From Novosphingobium sp. 9U (GTDB lineage Bacteria > Pseudomonadota > Alphaproteobacteria > Sphingomonadales > Sphingomonadaceae): DNA of 64,000 bases. A program made the translations under genes and the position numbers. Below the pieces are notes generated by a model. That model ran no database searches. It saw nothing but the letters and a program-made list of their open reading frames with translations, and was not told the DNA's origin. The stretch's first letter is position 1; every line of letters begins with the position of its first letter. The stretch spans positions 2,346,770-2,410,769 of the forward strand of contig NZ_LR732469.1 in assembly GCF_902506425.1 (NCBI RefSeq), in the 5' to 3' direction. Shown piece by piece: positions 33,775 to 41,331 of the stretch.

Positions 33775-34245
33775 TTAGCCGATAGCGCCAGTAGCAACGG
33801 TGAGGATGCCCAGGCCTATCGAAAGGGGATTGCGTAGGGCCATCCACCATGGGGGCGCTCGACCTGTGGTTGCGAGCCGGCGATCCACGAGGAGGCTGAG
33901 GAGTAGAGACACACCAAGCGCCGCCAACGATGGGCCCGGCCAAGTCGCGCCCACTGCCCAGGGTATGGCGGTGGCGAGGGCTAGCAGTGATGGTGCGACG
34001 GCGGCCAGCCAGACCCATGCCGGCGGCTCGTCGGCTGCGCGCGCGGCGAGGCCCCACCACATTCCACCCAGAAAACTCAGGATCAGCGCCGGATAGGCAT
34101 AGCCGAGCGACAACGCGGAGAAGTGCCATCGGGCTGGGCCCAGGACCAGCACGGCGACCACAGCGGCTTGTGGAAGGAGGCCGGCGTACCCCAGGAGCCT
34201 CGGCAGCGCCGGGGGGCGTGCGGTGGCTTGCGACTTGCGGTTCAT
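33775..34245 (-). CDS. DUF3429-like integral membrane protein
   Basis: 156 residues with about five hydrophobic segments (for example GLLPQAAVVAVLVLG, ALILSFLGGMWWGLA, VWLAAVAPSLLALATA, SLAALGVSLLLSLL, PLSIGLGILTVA). The pattern SFLGGMWWG, and the RNPLSIGLG ending, match DUF3429 inner-membrane proteins, whose function is unknown. Overlaps the stop of the upstream 77-residue gene by 4 nt (ATGA), so they form an operon with the UbiB-like kinase. Confidence 0.8.
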   Translation of the reverse strand: MNRKSQATARPPALPRLLGYAGLLPQAAVVAVLVLGPARWHFSALSLGYAYPALILSFLGGMWWGLAARAADEPPAWVWLAAVAPSLLALATAIPWAVGATWPGPSLAALGVSLLLSLLVDRRLATTGRAPPWWMALRNPLSIGLGILTVATGAIG

Positions 34246-34475
34246 TGCTGCCGATCGCGCTCACGCCGAGCGCCGGCGACCATCTGCCGGGCGATCTCCC
34301 GCACCGCCTCGTCGTCCTTGGTAGCATCCTTGGCGTTGTCGCCGAGGTGATCGAGGCTGGCCTCTATGAAGTCGAGGAGACCGGGCTCGCGCTGTTCGAC
34401 GTATTCCATAAGCTTGAACAGCACATGTTCGACGGCGATCTCGCGTCTGCGGGTCAGGACGGTTTCGTCGGTCAT
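34242..34475 (-). CDS. Small hypothetical protein, 77 residues
   Basis: A short, strongly charged, probably helical protein beginning MTDETVLTRRREIAVEHVLF and ending GARRERDRQQ; no family recognised. The ATG at 34475 is preferred over an in-frame reading to 34538 because GGAGCCTGTGAC gives a usable site and the extension is unconserved and Cys-containing. It sits between a UbiB-like kinase (59 nt) and the DUF3429 gene (4-nt overlap). Confidence 0.6.
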   Translation of the reverse strand: MTDETVLTRRREIAVEHVLFKLMEYVEQREPGLLDFIEASLDHLGDNAKDATKDDEAVREIARQMVAGARRERDRQQ

Positions 34476-34534
34476 GTCACAGGCTCCTTGCTCGTGAGCG
34501 GAACGTTTCAGGGATCGCGGGGTGGCGCATGCGG

Positions 34535-35881
34535 TCATGCCTCAACGGGCACCTGGCTCGACGCGATCGCGGCAGCGGCCAGTTCGCGCACCGCGACACG
34601 CGCCTTTAGTCGGGCCGCCAGCAGCGCCGTGCCGCTCACCTTGCGCTGCACGAACAGCGTGTCCGCAGGTGGGACGTGCCAGGTGGCGCGGTCGGCGAGC
34701 AGGGCCTGCGCTTCCTCGCGGACCACCGGCGCAAAGGTGCGGTCACCGAAGTCGAACGGGCCGGGCCGGTTCATCGCTGCGTCGATCGCCGTGATGATGC
34801 GGTCGATTGCGGCGTGATGGCCCGTCATCGCGCCTTGTCCCAGGAAGCCGGCAGCCACCGCCGTCTCGCGAACCCGGTCGAGATCGCGCGCAAGTCCTGC
34901 CTCGATCAGCGCGCGATAGCCATTCGCTGTCTGCGGCGGCACCGGACGAGCGGCACCGAAATCCAGGAGCACCAAGCGCTTCGTATCCTGCTGCCAGCGA
35001 TAGTTCGCGAAGTTCGGGTCAGTCTGCATCACGCCGAACGCGAACAGCTCACGCAACACTAGTTCGATCAGCGCCGTCATCGCGATGTCGCGATCCGCCT
35101 GCGGGGCTTGTTCCAGGCTCTCGATGGGGCCGCCTTCGACGAAGCTCATCGCCAGCACACGCGCGGTGGTGAGGCTCTCCTCCAAGTCCGGGACGACATA
35201 GCGCGGATCGTCCGCCAGTAGCTCGCCGAAGCGGCGCAGTTCGCGGCTCTCGCGCAAGTAGTCGGCTTCGTCCGCCAGCTGGCGTTTGGCCTCGGCGAGT
35301 AGCGGCGCAAGATCGATCGTATCGGGGAGAAGGTTGGAGAGGCGCAGCAGGGTCGCGACATTGTCGACATCGGCATCGATGCTGTCGGCGACGCCCGGAT
35401 ACTGGACTTTCACCGCCAGTGTGCGCCCGTCCGGCAAGGTGGCGCGGTGCACCTGGCCGATTGAGGCGGCTGCGATCGGTGTCGCGTCGAAACGGAGGAA
35501 GCGGCGGCGCCAGTCTGTGCCCCATTCCTGCCTGAGCACGCGATCGAGCTGCGCAGGTGGCATGCGCTGAGCCTGGTCGCGCAAGCGTGCGAGGATGAGG
35601 CTGAGCTCGGCGGGGAGGAAGTCGCCGGCGTCCATCGAAATCATCTGGCCCAGCTTCATCGCCGCGCCGCGCAAGTGGGCCAGCCGGTCCGCCAGGCGGG
35701 CGGCGTTCGCAGGTGTCATGATCATGTCGCTGAGGCGCGGCCGTTCGCCTTGCGCCAAGCGCCGCGCACCCTCAGCCAGCATCCCGCTCGCGACGCCGCC
35801 CGCCAACCGTCCGAACGTGCCCAATCGCGCCAACCGCCCGCGCGGAACTGCGCGGAAGCCGCTTCCTCGGTCTTCTGTCAT
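34535..35881 (-). CDS. ABC1/UbiB family atypical kinase
   Basis: A 448-residue ABC1/AarF/UbiB protein. Seen: KxGQ motif in MKLGQMISMD (about residue 76), the Ala-rich nucleotide loop AAASIGQVH (about 137), VKVQYPG with the invariant Lys (about 155), a DPNFANY motif where the family has DPHxGN, and DFGA (about 318). Family members support ubiquinone biosynthesis or lipid metabolism by ATPase activity. The His-to-Asn and Gly-to-Ala changes in DPHxGN are unusual. No other ubiquinone gene is nearby, so it is a dispersed ABC1 homologue rather than clear ubiB. Confidence 0.88.
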   Translation of the reverse strand: MTEDRGSGFRAVPRGRLARLGTFGRLAGGVASGMLAEGARRLAQGERPRLSDMIMTPANAARLADRLAHLRGAAMKLGQMISMDAGDFLPAELSLILARLRDQAQRMPPAQLDRVLRQEWGTDWRRRFLRFDATPIAAASIGQVHRATLPDGRTLAVKVQYPGVADSIDADVDNVATLLRLSNLLPDTIDLAPLLAEAKRQLADEADYLRESRELRRFGELLADDPRYVVPDLEESLTTARVLAMSFVEGGPIESLEQAPQADRDIAMTALIELVLRELFAFGVMQTDPNFANYRWQQDTKRLVLLDFGAARPVPPQTANGYRALIEAGLARDLDRVRETAVAAGFLGQGAMTGHHAAIDRIITAIDAAMNRPGPFDFGDRTFAPVVREEAQALLADRATWHVPPADTLFVQRKVSGTALLAARLKARVAVRELAAAAIASSQVPVEA

Positions 35882-35971
35882 GCGGGGATAGCAGTTGGCG
35901 CACGACAGGAGTTCCCTCGTGGTAGGTGTTTGCCCTCCGGGGTAGGTCGGCGTTCGTCTTGCCCAGCCAGG

Positions 35972-36943
35972 CTAAGCCCGCCGTCCCGATCGCAGCGCCG
36001 CCATGATGATGTCGCTGTAGACCCGGTGCGTTTCGCTGTCCGGACGGTCACCGACGATCGAAGGTGCAATCCCGAGCGATGCCGCCGGCGTGAAGGTCAT
36101 CTCGCCGAAGTAAACGCCATCGGCACCGTTGTAGAGGTCGACGCGGACGAACTCGAAGCCTGCAGCCAGCGCCCGGGCGGCAGCTACCATCTCGGCGAGG
36201 CGGTTCGGCGTTGCCTCGATGAAGCTTGCGGGAGCCGCCAAGCCATCGCCAGGGTGCATCGGGGAGCAGTCTGGCAGGCGGAACAGGCGGCTCCAGGGCG
36301 TGCCGAAGCGGCTGTGGTCGACCTGGTACACCAGTGGCTCGCCTCCGACGCAGTAGAACTTGTAGTCGTCGGGCGAGCTGCCTCCTGTGGTCGGAACCAT
36401 GGCTTCGACGATGACCTTCTTCGGCTGCTCGAAGTATTGCATCTCGCGTACGACCATCGCGTAGTCGCGGGTGGCGACGGCATGGAGCCGCTGCATATCG
36501 CCGGCGGACACGGTGCCGCTCAGGAAGATGGCGACACCGCTCGCATGCGTCGGCTTGGCAATCGCGGAGGTGCCGAAGAAGGGGCGCAGCAGGTCGTGTA
36601 GATCGGCGGCTGACGTGACCCCATCCATGTCGATGACGTGGAGCGTCTCGGGCGCTCGCAGCGTCGGAGCAAGGCGGCGAGCCTCGATCTTCGCCAGCTC
36701 CTTGTCGACGAACGCTCGCTCCGTCGGCGACCAGTCAGGATCGATCATCCGATGGAAGATGAAGTCATTCACCAGGGCCGCGGGATCGTAAGGCGCCAGC
36801 GGCGCACGTCCGAACCGGCGCTCGAACAGGGGAGCGGCGGCGAGGAGATTGCTCGCGCGCGTCAAGGACGGTGAGGAACTCGTGTCCGTTGGCCGAGCGC
36901 CGGCTGCAGCGCCTTTCACCGCGCCAAATCTGGAAGCATTCAC
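35972..36943 (-). CDS. TupA-like ATP-grasp protein
   Basis: About 323 residues. The middle and C-terminus match the TupA-like ATP-grasp family (PF14305): NDFIFHRMIDPDW, DDYKFYCVGGEPLVYQVD, EMVAAARALAAGFEFVRVDLY and VYFGEMTFTPAASLGI. These proteins are thought to attach amino acids or similar groups to cell-surface polymers (TupA: teichuronopeptide synthesis). The start is uncertain: the GTG at 36943 is the most plausible codon before the conserved part, with only weak GAG-like sequence upstream; the frame stays open to 37174. Divergent from the ABC ATPase gene. Confidence 0.75.
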   Translation of the reverse strand: MNASRFGAVKGAAAGARPTDTSSSPSLTRASNLLAAAPLFERRFGRAPLAPYDPAALVNDFIFHRMIDPDWSPTERAFVDKELAKIEARRLAPTLRAPETLHVIDMDGVTSAADLHDLLRPFFGTSAIAKPTHASGVAIFLSGTVSAGDMQRLHAVATRDYAMVVREMQYFEQPKKVIVEAMVPTTGGSSPDDYKFYCVGGEPLVYQVDHSRFGTPWSRLFRLPDCSPMHPGDGLAAPASFIEATPNRLAEMVAAARALAAGFEFVRVDLYNGADGVYFGEMTFTPAASLGIAPSIVGDRPDSETHRVYSDIIMAALRSGRRA

Positions 36944-37119
36944 TGCGGTTATCTCGCGCCGACCCGATAGATCGCGGTCTACCGGCAAAGGGCGCCCCGA
37001 TCTACCATGCAGACGATTGCCCCTTGAACACGCTCGACAACACCGGTGTTTGGTGGTGACGCTTGGACCCAGGCGCGTGATCCCCTCGGCGCCGGTTTGA
37101 ACGAGAGTGAGCGCGAGGC

Positions 37120-38211
37120 GTGGCATCGGTCCGTGTGACCCAGTTGAGCAAGCGGTTCGGACCGTTCCATGCACTGTGTCCGAGCGACCTGGATATCGAG
37201 GATGGCGAGTTCGTGGTGATCGTGGGGCCGTCCGGCTGCGGCAAGTCGACGCTGCTGCGCCTGATCGCCGGGCTGGAGGAGCCGTCCGGCGGTCAGGTGT
37301 TCATCGACAGCCGCGATGTCACCGATGTCGCGCCGGCGCAGCGCGGTCTGGCGATGGTGTTTCAATCCTATGCGCTCTACCCGCACCTCACGGTCGAGGA
37401 GAACATCGCCTTTCCGCTCAAGGTGCAGCGCCTCGGCAAGGCCGAAGTCCGCTCGCGGGTCGAGGCGGCCACCGAAGCGCTGCAGCTGACCGCGCTGCTG
37501 AAGCGGCGCCCCGCGGCGCTGTCGGGAGGGCAGCGCCAGCGCGTGTCGATCGCGCGCGCTATCGTGCGCGAGCCGCGGGTGCTGCTGTTGGACGAACCGC
37601 TGTCCAATCTCGACGCTGAACTGCGGGTCCGCATGCGGCACGAGTTCGCGCGGCTGCACGGCCGCTTGGGCGCGACAATGATCTACGTGACGCACGACCA
37701 GCTCGAAGCGATGACGCTGGCCAATCGGATTGTGGTCATGAGCGAGGGCCGGATCGAGCAGGTTGGCGCGCCGCTGGAGCTCTATGTGTCGCCGGCAACG
37801 CTCGCGGTCGCGCGGGCGATCGGCTCTCCGGGCATGAACCTGATCCCTGCGGTTCTCCAAGTCGTCGATGAACAGGGTGTCGTCGTGCGCTTACCCGGGG
37901 GCGAGAGGCTACGGGCGGACGTGCGCGCCCCCAGCGATGCGGTGGGCGAGGCGGTCACCGTGGGCCTCCGACCCGAGCACTTGGTGGCGGATGACGCAGG
38001 GCCCCTTGGCGGCGAGGTGGAGCTGTTCGAACGCCTGGGGCCGCTGTCGTTTGCGCACCTGGGTGCGCGCGGCGGGATCGACACGGTCGTCGCGCAGTTG
38101 CCGGGCGACCGGGTGATCACTTTGGGCGAGGCGCTGCGCTTCGGGGTGCCGCCGGCCCAGGTCCACGTCTTCGACGCGCAAGGGATCGCCTTGCCCCGGC
38201 TCAGCCCTTGA
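37120..38211 (+). CDS. ABC transporter ATP-binding protein, MalK/UgpC type
   Basis: A 363-residue carbohydrate-importer ATPase. Walker A GPSGCGKST (about residue 38), Q-loop MVFQSYALYPHL, signature LSGGQRQRVSIARA, Walker B LLLDEPLSNLD, switch THDQ, and a C-terminal TOBE/MalK regulatory domain (about 240-360). GTG at 37120 begins the conserved part, with GCGAGG close upstream. It is encoded opposite to its presumed permeases and its end overlaps the stop of permease 2 by 11 nt, an unusual layout for an ABC importer. Confidence 0.95.
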   Translation: MASVRVTQLSKRFGPFHALCPSDLDIEDGEFVVIVGPSGCGKSTLLRLIAGLEEPSGGQVFIDSRDVTDVAPAQRGLAMVFQSYALYPHLTVEENIAFPLKVQRLGKAEVRSRVEAATEALQLTALLKRRPAALSGGQRQRVSIARAIVREPRVLLLDEPLSNLDAELRVRMRHEFARLHGRLGATMIYVTHDQLEAMTLANRIVVMSEGRIEQVGAPLELYVSPATLAVARAIGSPGMNLIPAVLQVVDEQGVVVRLPGGERLRADVRAPSDAVGEAVTVGLRPEHLVADDAGPLGGEVELFERLGPLSFAHLGARGGIDTVVAQLPGDRVITLGEALRFGVPPAQVHVFDAQGIALPRLSP

Positions 38212-39052
38212 CGCTGCCGCCCAGCAGCCCGCTGATGTAGTAGCGCTGCAGCGGCAGGAAGATCAGCAGCACCGGCAGTGTCGTCACCACGGATGACGCC
38301 ATCATCAACTCGCCCTCGGAAGCATGTTCGCGCACGATCGCGGCGACGGCGACCGGGAGCGTGTACTTGTGCTGGTCCGTCAGCACGATCAGCGGCCACA
38401 GGAAGTCGTTCCAGCTGCCGAGGAACAGGAACAGCGCCAGGGTTACCGTGATCGGCGCCAGCAGGGGCAGCACGATCGAGCGGAAGATCCGCGCCTCGCT
38501 CGCCCCGTCCAGCCGGGCGGCATCGAGCATCTCGTCGGGGATGGAAAGCGCGGCCTGGCGCACGAACAGGATCGAGAACACGCCTGCCAGGCCCGGTAGG
38601 ATCACGCCGGCATAGCTGTTCACCAGCCCCAGCTCCTTGAACAGCAGGAACAGCGGCAGCATCGCCACTTGCCCCGGCACCACCAGCGCCGCGATCAGCA
38701 GCTTGAGCAGCCGCTCGCGCCCGGTAAAGTGGAGCTTGGCGAAGGCATAGCCCGCGGGCACCGTCAGCAGCAGGCCCAGCACGGTTGCGATCACGGCCAC
38801 CAGGAGGCTGTTGCCGAGCGCCGGCAGCACGCGATAGTCGAACCACGCGCCGTCGATCTCGCGCCGGACCAGCAGCTCGTAGTAGTTCTCCCATGACCAG
38901 CGCTCGGGCCAGAACGGCGGCGGGAAGTGGCTGGAGGCGCCGCGCGGCATGAACGAGACGGTGACCATCCACACCAACGGCACCAGCGTCACCGCCGTCA
39001 GCAGGGCGACCAGAGCGTTGGCGACGATCGCACGGGTGCGGCGGCGCCCCAT
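38201..39052 (-). CDS. Carbohydrate-type ABC transporter permease (MalG-like)
   Basis: About 283 residues, six predicted membrane helices. Seen: N-terminal helix ALVALLTAVTLVPLVWMVT, NSLLVAVIATVLGLLLTVPAGYAFA, and the EAA loop IPDEMLDAARLDGASEARIFRSIVLPLLAP that contacts the ATPase. C-terminal ISGLLGGSVKG is typical of MalG/UgpE proteins. ATG at 39052 overlaps the permease 1 stop (TGATG); longer frame is a shadow of that gene. Confidence 0.94.
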   Translation of the reverse strand: MGRRRTRAIVANALVALLTAVTLVPLVWMVTVSFMPRGASSHFPPPFWPERWSWENYYELLVRREIDGAWFDYRVLPALGNSLLVAVIATVLGLLLTVPAGYAFAKLHFTGRERLLKLLIAALVVPGQVAMLPLFLLFKELGLVNSYAGVILPGLAGVFSILFVRQAALSIPDEMLDAARLDGASEARIFRSIVLPLLAPITVTLALFLFLGSWNDFLWPLIVLTDQHKYTLPVAVAAIVREHASEGELMMASSVVTTLPVLLIFLPLQRYYISGLLGGSVKG

Positions 39053-39933
39053 CACAGCCACTGGTTCCGCTTGCCGATCCGCGTCTCGACGAAGGTGATC
39101 GCCAGGATCAGCACGAACAGCACCAGCGCCACCGCCGAGGCCTGCCCCAGGTTCCACCATTTGAACCCTTCGTCGAACATGAAGTAAAGCACGGTGACGG
39201 TGCTCTGCGCCGGCCCGCCCAGCGTCATCACGTAAGGCTCGGCGAAGATCTGCAGGAAGCCCGCGACGCTCATCACCGAGGCGAGCAGCAGCGTCGGCCC
39301 GATCGCGGGCAAGGTGACGTGGCGAAACCGCCCCCAGCGCGAGGCGCCATCGAGACGCGCGGCCTCCATCAGGTCCTGCGGCACGGCGGAGAGCGCGGCG
39401 GTGAACACGATCATGTTGTAGCCGAAGATCTTCCAGGTCACGAAGAGCAGGATCGCCGGGATCGAGGCATGCGGATCGCCTAGCCAGTCGACCGGCGGCA
39501 GGCCGAGCCATTCCAATGCGAAGTTGATCAGCCCGAAGCGGGTGTTGAGCAGGAAGCGCCACACCACGGCCGTCGCCACCACGGTGGTGACATAGGGCGC
39601 GAACAGCGCGACCCGCCACAGCGGCTTCCAGCGCACGGTGCTGTCATGCAGCAGCAGCGCCGAGGCAAGCGAAGCGCCGATCGCCATCGGCACGCCGAGC
39701 ACCGCGAACAGCGCGGTATTGGCCAGAGCCCGCCAGAACAGCGCAGTGCGCAGCAGCTCCTCAAAGTTGCCTAGGCCGACGAAGCGCACGTTGTCCCAGT
39801 CGGCCAGCGCATAGATGCTGTAATCGGTCAGGCTGAGTGCCAGCGCCAGCGTGACCGGCAGCACCAGCACTGCGACGATGATCGCCAGTACCGGCGCGGT
39901 GAACAGCCAGGCGGTGCGCTCTTGGCGGGTCAT
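39052..39933 (-). CDS. Carbohydrate-type ABC transporter permease (MalF/UgpA-like)
   Basis: About 293 residues with six predicted helices. Seen: WLFTAPVLAIIVAVLVLPV, TALFAVLGVPMAIGASLASALLL, the EAA loop VPQDLMEAARLDGASRWGRFRHVTLPAI and LGQASAVALVLFVLILAITF. ATG at 39933 overlaps the solute-binding protein stop (ATGA). Forms the membrane channel with the MalG-like permease. Confidence 0.94.
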   Translation of the reverse strand: MTRQERTAWLFTAPVLAIIVAVLVLPVTLALALSLTDYSIYALADWDNVRFVGLGNFEELLRTALFWRALANTALFAVLGVPMAIGASLASALLLHDSTVRWKPLWRVALFAPYVTTVVATAVVWRFLLNTRFGLINFALEWLGLPPVDWLGDPHASIPAILLFVTWKIFGYNMIVFTAALSAVPQDLMEAARLDGASRWGRFRHVTLPAIGPTLLLASVMSVAGFLQIFAEPYVMTLGGPAQSTVTVLYFMFDEGFKWWNLGQASAVALVLFVLILAITFVETRIGKRNQWL

Positions 39934-41201
39934 GTGATGTGGCCTGCCTCGACCAGCGCGCGTCGCTTGGCGAGGATCTGGTCGACTCGCCCGTCGATCA
40001 TCGCCAGGCCTTGGGGGATCGTCAGCAATCCGCGCACGATGCGTTCGGCGACCAGCTGGACCTCGATCTGGATGCGCTCCCACTCGACGATCTTGGGTGC
40101 CATCGCGGGCTGGCTCATCTGCTCGGCAAAGGGCCGCAGCACCGGCACCTTCAGCTGCGGCGAGGTCCAGGCGCTCGCGCGCGCCGGCAGGTTGCCGATC
40201 AACTGTTGGAAGCGCAGCTCGCTCTGTGTCGAGGTCAAGTGCCGGACCAGCGCCCAGGCGGCCTGCGGCTGCGCGGTCCTCGCGCTGACCGCCACGTTGG
40301 AGGCGATCATCGCCGCTGGTCCCACACCATCTCGCCCGGCAAGGCGCGCCACACCCCACGTCTCGCGCGCGATCTCGGCCCGGCGGCGATGCAGGTCGAG
40401 CAGCAGCGAGGGCCAGCTCGGCCACACCGCGTACCGCCCTTGCGCAAAGGCGGCGAAGGGATCCTGCACTTCGGTGGAGAGCGCTCGAGGGGCGAGATCT
40501 TCGGTGAACAGCGATAGGTAGAACGCGAAGGCGGCCTCAGCTTCCGGCGAGCGAAAGTTGCCGCGCGTGTCCTGATCGCGCAGCATCGTCATACCGGTCT
40601 GGTACAACATCGAGAACAGCGTGTCGGGCCAGTTCAGCAGCGTGAGGAACACGTATTCGTCGGGCTTACGCCGCTTAATCGCGCGGCCCATCGCGCGCCA
40701 GGCCTCCCAGGTGCTCGGCGGTGCCTCGTACCCTGCATCGCGCAGCAGATCGCGGCGGTAGAACTGCACTTGCGGCGCGGCGGACCACGGCACCGCAAAG
40801 TTCCGGCCTTTCACTTGCGCGAGCTTCAGCGCCGCCGGCACCACATCCGCCACGAGGTCGGGCGCTGGCACCGGAGCGATCGCACCGATCATCGTGAACT
40901 CGCCGATCCAGCCTGCCGGCAGGACCAGCACGTCGGGCAACGCGTCACCGGCAAAGGCCGTCAGCATCTTCTCGTGCGCCGCTGTCGAGGGGATCGACTG
41001 CACATCGACCGGGATGCCCGTCGACGCCGTGAACGCCGTCATCAGGAGCGGCGCGTAGTCACCCTCGTAGCTGGTTGCCCAGAACCTAAGCGGCACCCGC
41101 TCGGACCGCGATGCACAGCCGGACAGGGCCAAAGCGGCGGTGCCGGCCAGCATGCTCCTGCGCGTGATGTGATCGTGTCGGTGAACCCCCGCATATCCCA
41201 T
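39930..41201 (-). CDS. ABC transporter extracellular solute-binding lipoprotein
   Basis: About 423 residues, family 1 solute-binding protein. Signal region ITRRSMLAGTAALALSGCAS with twin Arg and a lipobox (LSGC), so probably a Tat- or Sec-exported lipoprotein. Then FWATSYEGDYAPLLMTAFTASTG, and the ligand domain with FAVPWSAAPQVQFYRRDLL and AAFAQGRYAVWPSWPSLL. ATG at 41201 lacks a strong ribosome site; in-frame sequence to 41492 is unconserved. Heads the leftward importer operon and is divergent from a TonB receptor gene. Sugar or oligosaccharide ligand inferred from family only. Confidence 0.9.
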   Translation of the reverse strand: MGYAGVHRHDHITRRSMLAGTAALALSGCASRSERVPLRFWATSYEGDYAPLLMTAFTASTGIPVDVQSIPSTAAHEKMLTAFAGDALPDVLVLPAGWIGEFTMIGAIAPVPAPDLVADVVPAALKLAQVKGRNFAVPWSAAPQVQFYRRDLLRDAGYEAPPSTWEAWRAMGRAIKRRKPDEYVFLTLLNWPDTLFSMLYQTGMTMLRDQDTRGNFRSPEAEAAFAFYLSLFTEDLAPRALSTEVQDPFAAFAQGRYAVWPSWPSLLLDLHRRRAEIARETWGVARLAGRDGVGPAAMIASNVAVSARTAQPQAAWALVRHLTSTQSELRFQQLIGNLPARASAWTSPQLKVPVLRPFAEQMSQPAMAPKIVEWERIQIEVQLVAERIVRGLLTIPQGLAMIDGRVDQILAKRRALVEAGHIT

Positions 41202-41331
41202 AAGCACGTATTGGCTAAGCGACCACGGTTGCGCCAGTTGCCCGAGGGGGCGACCGTAACAATTCGCATGTTCGTAGGTTCGCCCGGCACGGCTTTCTTT
41301 CGAAGCCGGCCAAGCAGGGGTGCTCAAGGCC

